A stretch of 64,000 nt of DNA from contig JACJYE010000019.1 of NCBI GenBank assembly GCA_020636255.1, positions 1 to 64,000 of the forward strand, in the 5' to 3' direction. Both the position numbers and the translations under genes were made by a program. Each line of letters starts with the position of its first letter. Position 1 is the stretch's first letter. This document shows positions 23,880-32,860 of this stretch, piece after piece. The notes beneath the pieces are model-generated. The model was not told the origin of the DNA. It saw nothing but the letters and a program-made list of their open reading frames with translations, and did no database searches. Source of the stretch: Lewinellaceae bacterium (lineage in GTDB: Bacteria > Bacteroidota > Bacteroidia > Chitinophagales > Saprospiraceae).

Positions 23880-24590
23880 TCAACTCAGGAGGTTCCCCTC
23901 TTCATCCCATCGTGCGGCCTCAGAGCGGGCAGGGTTGGCGCATTTTTTTAGCCATTGCTCGTCGTAGGCCAGGCCGTGCTCGGCCAGCACGTCGTCGGGT
24001 ACGCCGTCCCAGTTGTTCGATACGTTGCCCTGGTAGCCCAGGCTTTCGATGCCCATTTTTGTGGTGTAATAACCCGTCAGTGTCAGGCTGCGCAGCAGGG
24101 TGAAAAAGGTGAATCCCGGCTGCAGTTCGGGCGCCTCCTCGTTGGGCCTGGCGATCTCGTCGAGCAGGGCTTTTTGCTGTGCTTCTTCGCAGACAATGAA
24201 AGCTGTTCCGAACATACTGATAGCACGGTGGTTCAGCCACATCATGCCGCCGCGCAGCGGTATCTGGTGCTCAGGGATATCCTTGGCGATGAATTCGATG
24301 AATTCCGGGACGCCGGCCTCGGTGGCCGAGCCGGAGGACTCGTCGGCGGGCAGGATCAGATCGCACAGAACGGCGAGGGTGGCGATCTCTCCTTCCGAGA
24401 AAAAGGAGTCGCTGAACAGTTCCTCGTCCCGCTTTTTTTCTTCTGGCGTGCGCCCGTAACCTTCATCCGAACCGGTATCGGCCGTTTCAGGTGTACCTCC
24501 TTCCTGTTCGTCGAGGCGGCAACCCGCCAGCAAAGCGCTACCGGCCAGCGAGCCCAGAAGCAGGGATTTTATGGTGTCTCTTCGGTCCAT
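23880..24590 (-). CDS. Gluconate 2-dehydrogenase subunit 3 family protein
   Basis: A 236-residue small (gamma) subunit partner of GMC/FAD dehydrogenases. The N-terminus MDRRDTIKSLLLGSLAGSALLAGC combines a twin-Arg signal with a lipobox at Cys24, so it is likely Tat-exported and lipid-anchored, carrying its partner across folded. The domain FFSEGEIATLAVLCDLILPAD ... GVPEFIEFIAKD is typical of the family. Start: I prefer the ATG at 24590 over an in-frame TTG at 24596, because it begins the signal directly. It follows the GMC gene with essentially no gap, so the two are co-translated. Confidence 0.9.
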   Translation of the reverse strand: MDRRDTIKSLLLGSLAGSALLAGCRLDEQEGGTPETADTGSDEGYGRTPEEKKRDEELFSDSFFSEGEIATLAVLCDLILPADESSGSATEAGVPEFIEFIAKDIPEHQIPLRGGMMWLNHRAISMFGTAFIVCEEAQQKALLDEIARPNEEAPELQPGFTFFTLLRSLTLTGYYTTKMGIESLGYQGNVSNNWDGVPDDVLAEHGLAYDEQWLKKCANPARSEAARWDEEGNLLS

Positions 24591-24592
24591 GG

Positions 24593-26311
24593 TCAAAGGT
24601 TTTGCTGTTTCAGTTGGCTGATAATATAATCCGAGGTACGCCAGGCCAGGGCGAGGATGGTCCAGGTCGGGTTTTTGTCGGCCTGCGATACGAAGGGGCC
24701 TCCGTCGACGACGAACACGTTCCTGGCGTCGTGTAGCTGCTCGTATTCGTTGACGACCGACCGCTTGGGGTCGCTGCCCATGCGGGTGGTGCCTACTTCG
24801 TGGATGATCATTCCTGGGGCCAGCAGGCCGTAGTCTTCGGCCTTGCCCGGTGCGGGGCCGATGCGTTGCCCGCCCATGTGGTGGAATATCTCGCTGAAGG
24901 TGTCCTGCATGTGCCGGGCCTGCCTGCGCTCCTGGCCCGACCAGTGGTAGTGGAAGCGCAGCACCGGTATGCCGAATTCGTCGACCACCTCGGGGTCTAT
25001 CTCGCAGTAGTTGTCTTCGCGGGCTATGCTTTCCCCTCTTCCCGACAAGCTTACCACCGCCCCGTAATACCGGCGCACCTCATCGCGCAGGCCGGGGCCG
25101 TAGCTGCCTTTGATGTCGCCGAAGAACTGGTTCATCTGCGTGATGTCGAAGCCGAAGCCGTAAGACGGCATGCCCATACCGCCGGAAACCTCGATATGGT
25201 AACCGCGGGCGAAATCCAACTTCCTGTTGTCCAGCCACCAGGGTGAGTAGACGTGGAAGCCGCCGACGCCGTCTTCGTTATAGGCTTTGCGGTTCATCAG
25301 CGCCGGCACGAAGGCTGAAGCGGAAGCGCCGGTGGAGTCGTGCAGGTATTTACCTACCAGCCCGCTGCTGTTGCCCAGCCCGTTGGGGTGCTGTGGGCTG
25401 CGGGAGTTCAGCAGGATGCGCGCCGAGCCGCAGGCGGATGCCGCGAGTATGATGACTTTGCCTTTAGCCTGGAGTTCCTGGCGGCTCTCCTTGTCGATAT
25501 AAGAAACCCCAACTGCCTTGCCTTCTTCGTTGGTCACCACCTCCCGCACCATGGCATTGACGAACAGCTCGACCTTGCCGCCGGAACGCTGTGCGGGGAA
25601 GATCAGGCAGGTGCCCGCCGAGAAGTCGGCGTGAACCATGCAGCCGCGGCCGCACTGACGGCAGAAGAAGCAGATGCCGCGGTCGTCGTTAATGCGTTTG
25701 GTCAGGATGGACAGGCGCCCCGGGATGGCCGTCACATTGGCCTTGCGGGCGGCGTTGATGTAATACAATTCGTGGAGCCTGGGCTTGGGCGGCGGCAGGA
25801 AAAAGCCGTCCGGCTCGTTGGGCAGGTTCTCTTTGCTGCCGAATATGCCTACCAGCTTGTCGACCTTGTCGTAATAGGGTTTTACAACCTCATAACCGAT
25901 AGGCCAGTTGTCGCCATGGCCGTCGATGTCCTTTCTTTTAAAATCCAGCGGGCCGAACCGCAGCGCGATACGCCCCCAGTGGTTGGTCCTGCCGCCCAGC
26001 ATGCGCGCGCGGAACCACTCGAACTGGGTGCCCGGAGCCCGGGTGTAGGGCTCGCCTTCTATCTCCCACCCCCCATAGGCGGCGTCGAAGTCGCCGAAGG
26101 CGCGGGTGCTGTTGGCTCCTCTGCGGGGCGACTCCCAGGGCCAGCGCAGCTGGGTGCGCTGCGCCGGGTCGGCAGGGTCGAAAAAAGGCCCTGCTTCCAG
26201 GACCGCCACGTCCAGCCCCGCTTCCGACAGTATCTTGGCCGCCATGCCGCCCCCCGCTCCGGAGCCGACAATAACTGCGTCATACACTTTGGAAGGTTCC
26301 TTGATCTGCAT
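24593..26311 (-). CDS. GMC-family FAD dehydrogenase, large subunit
   Basis: A 572-residue flavoprotein. The FAD-binding Rossmann motif VGSGAGGGMAAK is at 15-26, with RTNHWGRIALRF and the C-terminal active-site region IIHEVGTTRMGSDPK ... FVVDGGPF. It oxidises an alcohol or sugar; the substrate is unknown. A Cys cluster (C214, C217, C220, C224 in ICFFCRQCGRGC) stands where bacterial FAD-glucose dehydrogenases hold an Fe-S centre, which fits electron transfer to a cytochrome rather than to oxygen. It has no signal of its own and probably travels with the Tat-signal subunit 3 encoded immediately downstream. A c-type cytochrome lipoprotein gene lies at 28986. Confidence 0.92.
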   Translation of the reverse strand: MQIKEPSKVYDAVIVGSGAGGGMAAKILSEAGLDVAVLEAGPFFDPADPAQRTQLRWPWESPRRGANSTRAFGDFDAAYGGWEIEGEPYTRAPGTQFEWFRARMLGGRTNHWGRIALRFGPLDFKRKDIDGHGDNWPIGYEVVKPYYDKVDKLVGIFGSKENLPNEPDGFFLPPPKPRLHELYYINAARKANVTAIPGRLSILTKRINDDRGICFFCRQCGRGCMVHADFSAGTCLIFPAQRSGGKVELFVNAMVREVVTNEEGKAVGVSYIDKESRQELQAKGKVIILAASACGSARILLNSRSPQHPNGLGNSSGLVGKYLHDSTGASASAFVPALMNRKAYNEDGVGGFHVYSPWWLDNRKLDFARGYHIEVSGGMGMPSYGFGFDITQMNQFFGDIKGSYGPGLRDEVRRYYGAVVSLSGRGESIAREDNYCEIDPEVVDEFGIPVLRFHYHWSGQERRQARHMQDTFSEIFHHMGGQRIGPAPGKAEDYGLLAPGMIIHEVGTTRMGSDPKRSVVNEYEQLHDARNVFVVDGGPFVSQADKNPTWTILALAWRTSDYIISQLKQQNL

Positions 26312-26330
26312 GAATTAGGGTTTTATATTT

Positions 26331-26703
26331 TGTCCACGGGCGCTGCCCGTGGCTGTTGTGTTAACGCCCTTTGGGCGATAGGGACGAGGGGACATCCCTG
26401 TTGATGCTCATCCGCCCTTTGGGCGAGATGGCCGGCTCCGCCGCTGCGGCATTTCGTCCACGGGCGGTGCCCGTGGCTGTTGTGTTAACGCCCTTTGGGC
26501 GATAGGGACGAGGGGACATCCCTGTTGATGCTCATCCGCCCTTTGGGCGAGATGGCCGGCTCCGCCGCTGCGGCATTTTGTCCACGGGCGGTGCCCGTGG
26601 CTGTTGTGTTAACGCCCTTTGGGCGAGAGGGACGAGGGGGCATCCCTGTTGATGCTCATCCGCCCTTTGGGCGAGATGGCCGGCTCCGCCGCTGCGGCAT
26701 TGG
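26331..26703. repeat. Three tandem 124-bp repeats rich in hairpins
   Basis: The GTCCACGGG mark recurs at 26332, 26456 and 26580, an exact 124-bp period, and the copies differ at only a few bases. Each unit has a strong stem CCACGGGCGGTGCCCGTGG (copy 1 has one change) and two CGCCCTTTGGGCG palindromes. It lies between the GMC gene start and the glgB stop. There are no spacers, so it is not a CRISPR array, and no frame runs through it. Confidence 0.93.
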
Positions 26704-26763
26704 TTGTCTTTGCCCCTTTAACCTTTCACCTTGCCCCTTTAACCTTGTCCTGAGGCTCCGCCG

Positions 26764-28782
26764 CTACGCCTTCTTCTGCGCCGCTTTCGGTTTGGGTTTT
26801 GCTGCCACTTTGGGCGTGCTTTTGGCCTGGGGCGCCGCCTTTGCCTTTGCCTTGCGCTGTACCGGAGGTTTGTGCTCGGCCAGCTCCAGTACGATGACGC
26901 TCAGCGGCGGCAGGGTAATGTCGAGGGAGTAGGGGCGCCCGTGCCAGGTTTCCTGCGCTGTTTCCAGCTTGCCGGCATTGGTGTGTTGGCCGGCGCCGCC
27001 GTAGGCTTCATCGTCGCTGTTGAGCACTTCCATCCAGGTGCCGGGCAGGGGCAGTCCGATCTTGTAATTTTCGCGTTCAACGGGCGTGAAGTTGCAGATG
27101 ATGGCCAGCGGTTTTTCTTTGTCCTTGCCGAAGCGCAGGTAGGAGAGGGTGCTGTTCTTGTAGTCGCCGTGATCGATCCACTGGAAGCCTTCGGGGTTGA
27201 ACTGTAGCTCGTAAAGCGCGGCATTATCGCGGTAGAAGTGGTTCAGCTGCTTCACCCAGGCCTGCATACCTTTGTGTACGTCGAATTGCGTGAGCCACCA
27301 TTCCAGGCCTTTTTCAATATTCCATTCGCTGGTCTGCCCGAATTCGCCGCCCATGAACAGCAGCTTGGTGCCGGGGTGGGTGAACATATAACCGAACAGC
27401 AGGCGCAGGTTGGCGAAGCGCTGCCATTCGTCGCCCGGCATGCGCTGTATCAGCGAGCCTTTGCCGTGCACGACCTCGTCGTGCGACAGGGGCAACATGA
27501 AGTTCTCGCTGAAGGCGTACACCAGGCTGAAGGTGATCTCGTTGTGGTGGTATTGGCGGTGGATGGGGTCGTGTTTGAAATAGTTCAGGGTGTCGTGCAT
27601 CCAGCCCATCATCCACTTCTGGCCGAAGCCCAGGCCGCCGGTATAGGTAGGCCGCGAAACGCCCGGCCATGCCGTCGATTCTTCGGCTATGGTCATGACG
27701 TCGGGGAAGGCCGCATAGGCCGATTCATTGAACTCTTTGAGCAAAGAGATAGCCTCCATGTTCTCGTTGCCGCCGTATTCGTTGGGTATCCACTGGCCGG
27801 CCTCGCGCGAATAGTCGAGGTAGAGCATCGATGCTACGGCGTCGACGCGCAGGCCATCGGCATGGTATTTATCGAGCCAGAAGAGGGCGTTGGAAACGAG
27901 GAAGCTCCGTACCTCGTGCCGCCCGTAGTTGAAGATGCAGCTCTTCCAGTCGGGGTGAAAACCTTTGCGCGGGTCGGCGTGGTCGTAGAGGTGGGTGCCG
28001 TCGAAATCGGCCAGGCCGTGTGCGTCGGCAGGGAAGTGGGAAGGCACCCAGTCGAGCAGCACACCGATGCCGGCCTGGTGAAAGGCGTCCATCAGGTACA
28101 TAAAATCCTGTGGCGAGCCGAAGCGGCTGCTAGGGGCGAAGTAACCCGTGATCTGGTATCCCCACGACGGGAAGTAGGGGTGCTCCATGACAGGCAGGAA
28201 CTCGACGTGGGTGAAGCCCATGTCTTTGACGTAGTTCACCAGCTCGTCAGCCATTTCCTTGTAGCTGAGGCTGCGCATGCCGCCGTGCACCTTCTTCCAG
28301 GTGCCGATGTGCACCTCGTAGACGGAGTAAGGCTGTTCGAGGCCCGACCTTTCGCGCCTTTTTTCCATCCAGGCCTTGTCGTTCCACTGGTAGTCGAGGT
28401 CCCAGGTGATGGAGGCCGTATTGGGCGGGACCTCCCAGAACAGAGCGAAGGGGTCGCCTTTGGAGAGGTGGCGCCCGTCGCGGGCATGGATGTGGTATTT
28501 GTACAGCTCGCCTTTGCCTACGCCAGGGATAAAGCCTTCCCAGATGCCGGAGCTGTCCCAGCGGGGCGAAAGCGGGTGGCTGTCGCGGTTCCAGTGATTG
28601 AAATTGCCGGTCACCGAGACGGCCTGAGCGTTGGGCGCCCAAACGGCGAAGTAGGCGCCCCACTGGCCGTCTACTTCTATGACGTGGCTGCCGAGCTTTT
28701 CGTAGAGTTTGTAGTGTTTGCCGGCGCGAAAGAGGCTGATATCGAATTCGGTAAGCAGGCTGTGGTGCAGGACGTTTGCCAT
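26764..28782 (-). CDS. glgB: 1,4-alpha-glucan branching enzyme GlgB with basic tail
   Basis: A 672-residue GH13 enzyme that makes alpha-1,6 branches in glycogen. An N-terminal CBM48 module (GAYFAVWAPNAQAVSVTGNFNHW) is followed by the catalytic barrel. The nucleophile is Asp314 (GLRVDAVAS) and the acid/base Glu367 (MTIAEESTAWPGVSRP), with the late LSHDEVVHGKGS motif. A C-terminal beta domain ends at about residue 633. The last about 38 residues are a Lys/Ala/Pro-rich tail (HKPPVQRKAKAKAAPQAKS...) not normal for GlgB; it may bind polyanions or simply be disordered. No other glycogen genes are adjacent. Confidence 0.97.
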   Translation of the reverse strand: MANVLHHSLLTEFDISLFRAGKHYKLYEKLGSHVIEVDGQWGAYFAVWAPNAQAVSVTGNFNHWNRDSHPLSPRWDSSGIWEGFIPGVGKGELYKYHIHARDGRHLSKGDPFALFWEVPPNTASITWDLDYQWNDKAWMEKRRERSGLEQPYSVYEVHIGTWKKVHGGMRSLSYKEMADELVNYVKDMGFTHVEFLPVMEHPYFPSWGYQITGYFAPSSRFGSPQDFMYLMDAFHQAGIGVLLDWVPSHFPADAHGLADFDGTHLYDHADPRKGFHPDWKSCIFNYGRHEVRSFLVSNALFWLDKYHADGLRVDAVASMLYLDYSREAGQWIPNEYGGNENMEAISLLKEFNESAYAAFPDVMTIAEESTAWPGVSRPTYTGGLGFGQKWMMGWMHDTLNYFKHDPIHRQYHHNEITFSLVYAFSENFMLPLSHDEVVHGKGSLIQRMPGDEWQRFANLRLLFGYMFTHPGTKLLFMGGEFGQTSEWNIEKGLEWWLTQFDVHKGMQAWVKQLNHFYRDNAALYELQFNPEGFQWIDHGDYKNSTLSYLRFGKDKEKPLAIICNFTPVERENYKIGLPLPGTWMEVLNSDDEAYGGAGQHTNAGKLETAQETWHGRPYSLDITLPPLSVIVLELAEHKPPVQRKAKAKAAPQAKSTPKVAAKPKPKAAQKKA

Positions 28783-28985
28783 AGAGCTGTAAAGTTGGTT
28801 GAAATTTGTGTAAAAATTGCGGCCTCCCGCGCCCCCCCTTTGTCAGACGGTTATCAACCGCCGTATCCCGGGAGGGCATGACGCTGCAACAGGCGGCAAT
28901 AAAGGTACACAGAACCGCCGTACTGGCAAAACGCGAAATACGTTCAATCCCATTTTTTGCTTTCAATCAAAACACCTGATATATC

Positions 28986-29585
28986 ATGAAAACCACCCGT
29001 TTATTGATCGCTTCCCTCGCCCTCGCCGCTATGGCGGGTGGCATCCTTACCGCCTGTCAGGACGCCCATGCCAAAACGCAGGCAGACAGCCAGCCGGAAT
29101 CCATGTCACAGGAGCAACTGGTAAAACGCGGAGCCTACCTCGTAAGCGCCATTGGCTGCGACGACTGCCACTCGCCGAAAGTGTTCGGCCCCAACGGCCC
29201 CGAGCCGGATATGGAGCGCCGCTTTTCCGGCTATCAGGAGGGCCGGCCCCTGCCTGAGGCCAACAAGGACGCCCTGAAGGACTGGGTGTTGTTCGCTCCC
29301 GACCTGACTGCCGCTGTAGGCCCCTGGGGCACTTCCTTTGCTGCCAACATTACCTCCGACGGCACGGGTATCGGCAACTGGACAGAAGAGCAGTTCTTTC
29401 GCGCCATCCGGGAAGGCAAGTCAAAAGGCCTGGCCAACAGCCGCAGCCTGCTGCCACCAATGCCCTGGCCCGTGTACAGGAACATGTCTGACGACGACCT
29501 GCGCGCTATCTTCGCCTACCTGAAAAGCACCAAGCCGGTACACAATATCGTGCCGCAGCCGGTGCCGCCGGGGGGAGTGCAGTAG
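28986..29585 (+). CDS. Monohaem c-type cytochrome lipoprotein
   Basis: A 199-residue envelope protein with signal MKTTRLLIASLALAAMAGGILTAC, lipobox Cys24. The haem site is CDDCH (C58, C61, H62), and M159 in LLPPMPW is the likely distal ligand. It closely resembles cytochromes that accept electrons from periplasmic alcohol or sugar dehydrogenases (NITSDGTGIGNWTEEQF..AIREG). Pairing with the GMC/subunit 3 genes about 3 kb away is reasonable inference, though glgB intervenes and the strand is opposite. It is divergent from glgB. Confidence 0.92.
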   Translation: MKTTRLLIASLALAAMAGGILTACQDAHAKTQADSQPESMSQEQLVKRGAYLVSAIGCDDCHSPKVFGPNGPEPDMERRFSGYQEGRPLPEANKDALKDWVLFAPDLTAAVGPWGTSFAANITSDGTGIGNWTEEQFFRAIREGKSKGLANSRSLLPPMPWPVYRNMSDDDLRAIFAYLKSTKPVHNIVPQPVPPGGVQ

Positions 29586-29691
29586 CGAATCGTGACGCGC
29601 AAATTTATTTGCAACGTCAGAATTTGAGTCGCTTAGTAGCGTTCAAAAAATAAGTTCGCCTTGGGAGATTATGCGATATGGCTTGTCTTTC

Positions 29692-29770
29692 AGAGCTTGT
29701 TTGGAGGCCCCCCTTTGGGTATTAAAAAAACTGGCACGCTCTATCGCCAAAAGCGGCCTCCAAACAAGCA
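29692..29770. repeat. 79-bp element bounded by the AGAGCTTG repeat
   Basis: AGAGCTTGTTTGGAGGCC at 29692-29709 and its inverted copy GGCCTCCAAACAAGC at 29755-29769 flank about 45 bases. Single copies of the same motif occur at 36216, 38575 and 56987. This is a REP/MITE-like structure in the otherwise gene-free 29586-29876. Confidence 0.75.
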
Positions 29771-29876
29771 CTTGGGGCCTGCCCTGCAATTTGTGCCGCT
29801 CAAATAAATTTGAGGGCAACGGCCGGCACGTAGAAATTCCGTAGCTTTAAGCGCGAATTTTTCTGATTAAAACCCA

Positions 29877-30497
29877 ATGCTTATGCCTGAGGCCCCCGAT
29901 CCCAACACCCTCTACCCACTGCCCAACATCGAGCGCCTCTGTTTTCTGAAAAACCTGGTGCAGAACCCTAAGATCATCGTTGGCGATTATACCTATTACG
30001 ACGATTTCGAGGACGTGCGCAACTTCGAGCAGAATGTCCGTTACCTGTTCGATTTCTCTACCGACAAGCTCATCATCGGCAAGTTCTGCATGATCGCCTC
30101 CGGTGTGGAGTTCATCATGAACGGCGCCAACCACCTGTCTGATGCCGTCAGCACCTATCCCTTCGCTATTTTCGGCGGGGCCTGGGCGCATGCCATGGAC
30201 GGCAGGTTGTACCCCACCAAAGGCGACACCGTGGTGGGCAACGACATCTGGATCGGCTACAAGGCCGCTATTATGCCCGGCGTGCACATCGGCGACGGCG
30301 CCATCATCGGCTCCTACTCGGTGGTGACGAAAGATGTGGAGCCATATAGCGTCGTAGGCGGCAACCCCGCCCGCCTCATCCGCAAGCGCTTTTCGGAGGA
30401 GCAGATACAACACCTGCTGGAGCTGAAGTGGTGGGACTGGCCCGTAGAGGAGATCTCGCGCAAGGTGCATTGGCTTACGGGGAATTTGGATGGATAA
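29877..30497 (+). CDS. Vat-like xenobiotic acetyltransferase (hexapeptide)
   Basis: A 206-residue left-handed beta-helix acetyltransferase of the Vat/CatB group. These acetylate streptogramin A or chloramphenicol using acetyl-CoA and act as cytoplasmic trimers. Family landmarks: PKIIVGDYTYYDDFED, DKLIIGKFCMIASGVEF, the active-site His region MNGANHLSD, and DIWIGYKAAIMPGVHIGDGAIIGSYSVV. Many chromosomal members are not resistance genes, so substrate is uncertain. A second ATG (29883) is an equally possible start. It is followed by a lipoprotein gene at 14 bp. Confidence 0.9.
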   Translation: MLMPEAPDPNTLYPLPNIERLCFLKNLVQNPKIIVGDYTYYDDFEDVRNFEQNVRYLFDFSTDKLIIGKFCMIASGVEFIMNGANHLSDAVSTYPFAIFGGAWAHAMDGRLYPTKGDTVVGNDIWIGYKAAIMPGVHIGDGAIIGSYSVVTKDVEPYSVVGGNPARLIRKRFSEEQIQHLLELKWWDWPVEEISRKVHWLTGNLDG

Positions 30498-30510
30498 AAA
30501 CACTTAAAAC

Positions 30511-30900
30511 ATGAAAAGATCGATCTTCATTCTGGCCCTTTGCGGGTCCATGCTTTCCTGCCAGGAAAAAAACGACAACGCCCTGATCGGAAAATGGCAA
30601 TTGGTGGAACAGCTGATTGACATCGGCGACGGGAGCGGCAGTTTCGTGCCCACGGAAACCGGAAAAACGGTAGAATTCCGCGAAGACGGAACCGTAGTGT
30701 CCAGTGGCAGCCTATGCGGTATGGGCGGCCAGCCCGGGCAGCAGGGCGCCGGAGCCTATTCGGTAGAAACCGGCGAGATCACGCCCGATAACTGCCCCAC
30801 TGGCCAGTTGCCGGTGAAATTCGAATTACAGGACGGCGAGCTGATCCTGTATTATCCCTGCATAGAGGCCTGTGGCGAAAAGTACAGGAAAAGCAGGTGA
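30511..30900 (+). CDS. Small lipocalin-like lipoprotein
   Basis: A 129-residue SPII lipoprotein (MKRSIFILALCGSMLSC, lipobox Cys17). The mature part begins ALIGKWQLVEQLIDIGDGSGS and has VEFREDGTVVSSG, the pattern of Bacteroidota lipocalin-like/META-type lipoproteins. Four more Cys residues (CGMG, NCPTG, CIEACG) could form disulphides. Function unknown. It lies 14 bp after the acetyltransferase gene, probably in the same transcript. Confidence 0.75.
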   Translation: MKRSIFILALCGSMLSCQEKNDNALIGKWQLVEQLIDIGDGSGSFVPTETGKTVEFREDGTVVSSGSLCGMGGQPGQQGAGAYSVETGEITPDNCPTGQLPVKFELQDGELILYYPCIEACGEKYRKSR

Positions 30901-31207
30901 TCCGTGATGGGGAGACTGGGAGATTTGGAGACTGGGAGACAAGGTGATCCGGCGGCGGCAATCCAGTTCTCAGAGATTAAAAACAAGCACTCGGAAAATT
31001 ACTTACATACATTCTGATCCTGTTTATTATGCTGAAATGGCGCAACGGTTAAAAGAAAAGGGATATCACAGGCCCAAACAGGGCTATGATGATTTAAAAC
31101 AAGCTCTTATATAAAACTTGGTGAAATGAGAGCAAAAGAAGGGTATGCAAATTTCAATTTACACAAACACCCCCTTCAATGTTTCTCAAAACAGCAAAAA
31201 TTCATCA
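30901..31207. other. Gene-poor, AT-rich stretch with a possible coding remnant
   Basis: No full gene. A frame ending at 31114 reads naturally (DPVYYAEMAQRLKEKGY, then RPKQGYDDLKQALI). Its only ATG, at 31037, leaves just 25 codons, so it may be a decayed C-terminus. The base composition drops here, in step with the following DUF3179 gene. Confidence 0.35.
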
Positions 31208-32362
31208 ATGAAAAAATTATTTTATATAGGCATAGTATGCTTTGCTTTATTTGAAATCGCCAATGTTTATTTCATTATGCCCATGCCCGGCGGCAGCCAG
31301 GAAATTAATAGTATTGATATGGCTTATACCTTGCATTCCTGGCGTTGGGTATTCAGAGGCTTTTTTACTTTGCTGATTATTTTAGGTTCAAGGCCCGTTT
31401 TCTCGGGCAAGAAATGGTTGCCTGTTGCGGCTCTGATCCTGTTGTCTGGAATAATTTATATGACTAATTATTATATAGCAGCCGACGCCATGTTTTATCA
31501 ACCCACGGCTCTGTCTGTTAAAGATGTGAGTAAAAATAGTGTTGAGAAGGACAGGTTAATCATAGGTATTACGTATAAAGGACAAGCAAAAGCCTATCCT
31601 ATTCAATATTTGGGGTATCATCATCAAGTGCGGGACAGTATCGGCGGCAAGCCAATTATGGTAACCTATTGCACGGTATGTCGTACAGGCCGGGTTTTTG
31701 AACCCATTGTAAATGGGAAAACAGAGGAGTTTCGCTTAGTGGGCATGGATCACTTTAATGCTATGTTTGAGGATAAAACCACTAAGAGTTGGTGGCGACA
31801 GGCCACAGGCGAAGCGATTACGGGCAGTTTGAAGGGGCAGCAGCTACCTGAATTCCCTGCAATGCAAACCACTTTATCTAAATGGGTTGAACTATACCCG
31901 CATTCCTTAGTGATGCAGCCCGATCCACATTTTCAAGTAGAATATGATAGTATGCGGACCTATGAAAAAGGCAGATTGACAGGTAAATTGACCCGTAGAG
32001 ATACCGCTTCCTGGCAAAATAAATCGTGGGTAGTGGGTGTGGAGATTGGCAATGCATCTAAGGCTTATGATTGGAATTTGCTGCAAAAAGAGCATATTAT
32101 CTACGATGTTATAGATAGTACCCCTATTGCTGTCGTTTTATCAAAAGACAGTAGCAGTTTTGTCGTGTTGGAAAGAATAAACCAGGAACAACTTTTTGTT
32201 TTGGCCAATGACACCTTAAGAAGCAGAGAAAATGCCTACAATTTTGCCGGAATATCATTAAATGAACCCGGAAATGATCTGAAACGGATCAATGCTTATC
32301 AAGAGTATTGGCATAGTTGGCAAACATTTCATCCTATGACGCAAAAGCATAAAAGGAACTAG
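31208..32362 (+). CDS. DUF3179 family membrane-anchored protein
   Basis: A 384-residue protein with three or four N-terminal hydrophobic segments (LFYIGIVCFALFEIANVYF, then HSWRWVFRGFFTLLIILG, LPVAALILLSGIIYM). A DUF3179 domain follows, with the diagnostic VTYCTVCRTGRVF and YPIQYLGYHHQV. The function of DUF3179 is not established; the paired Cys suggest redox or metal binding. I took the ATG at 31208, which begins the first membrane helix, rather than 31145. The gene is much more AT-rich than its neighbours, a sign of recent acquisition. Confidence 0.85.
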   Translation: MKKLFYIGIVCFALFEIANVYFIMPMPGGSQEINSIDMAYTLHSWRWVFRGFFTLLIILGSRPVFSGKKWLPVAALILLSGIIYMTNYYIAADAMFYQPTALSVKDVSKNSVEKDRLIIGITYKGQAKAYPIQYLGYHHQVRDSIGGKPIMVTYCTVCRTGRVFEPIVNGKTEEFRLVGMDHFNAMFEDKTTKSWWRQATGEAITGSLKGQQLPEFPAMQTTLSKWVELYPHSLVMQPDPHFQVEYDSMRTYEKGRLTGKLTRRDTASWQNKSWVVGVEIGNASKAYDWNLLQKEHIIYDVIDSTPIAVVLSKDSSSFVVLERINQEQLFVLANDTLRSRENAYNFAGISLNEPGNDLKRINAYQEYWHSWQTFHPMTQKHKRN

Positions 32363-32453
32363 CTAATTGTGCGATTCTACCTGGGATAATAAATTATACT
32401 TCTGAGAATAGCCCCCCAAAAAGCTATATTTACCAGCGCTTAAACAAGGGCTG

Positions 32454-32762
32454 ATGAGGACGTACATAATGCTTTCACTGGCGCTCACCCTGCTTTCCTG
32501 TCAGAAACAAGACACCGCACTTCCCTGCGATACCGGCAATTTTGGCGGCTACTGCTTCGAGAACACCACCTTGGCGCAGATTGAAGTTTATGTCAATGGC
32601 CGCTTCCAGTTCACCCTCGGGGCCGGCGACAGGCAATGCCTGACGGAGCTCTCTGCCGGGTACCACAAGCTGCGGGCCTGCCAGCCTGCCACCGGCAAGG
32701 AGTGGGTGGGTAGCCTGGAAGTGATACAGTGCAGGCTGCAGGATCGGGTTTTTGAGCGGTAA
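32454..32762 (+). CDS. Small lipoprotein, unknown function
   Basis: A 102-residue SPII lipoprotein (MRTYIMLSLALTLLSC, lipobox Cys16). The mature part has a short beta-rich domain (AQIEVYVNGRFQFTLGAGD) with four more Cys. It resembles small ligand- or surface-display lipoproteins only in general; I cannot name a family. It starts a run of five plus-strand accessory genes. Confidence 0.65.
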   Translation: MRTYIMLSLALTLLSCQKQDTALPCDTGNFGGYCFENTTLAQIEVYVNGRFQFTLGAGDRQCLTELSAGYHKLRACQPATGKEWVGSLEVIQCRLQDRVFER

Positions 32763-32860
32763 GTCCTTGAAAAAATGAGATAAATGACTACGTTATCTTG
32801 ATAGAGATACATTCAACAGCAGGCTTGGGCCTGCTGTCCGGCCAAACCGCATTATAAAAT

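Noticed and set aside
25340..26404. 354-codon plus-strand frame over the GMC gene
   Set aside because: Complement shadow, and it runs into the tandem repeat.
26331..26703. CRISPR array
   Set aside because: The repeats are 124 bp and directly abutting, with no unique spacers and no cas genes nearby.
27238..28881. 547-codon plus-strand frame over glgB
   Set aside because: It is the antisense shadow of glgB, whose catalytic motifs are complete; the translation has no recognisable domain and is Val/His-rich, as expected for a complement frame.
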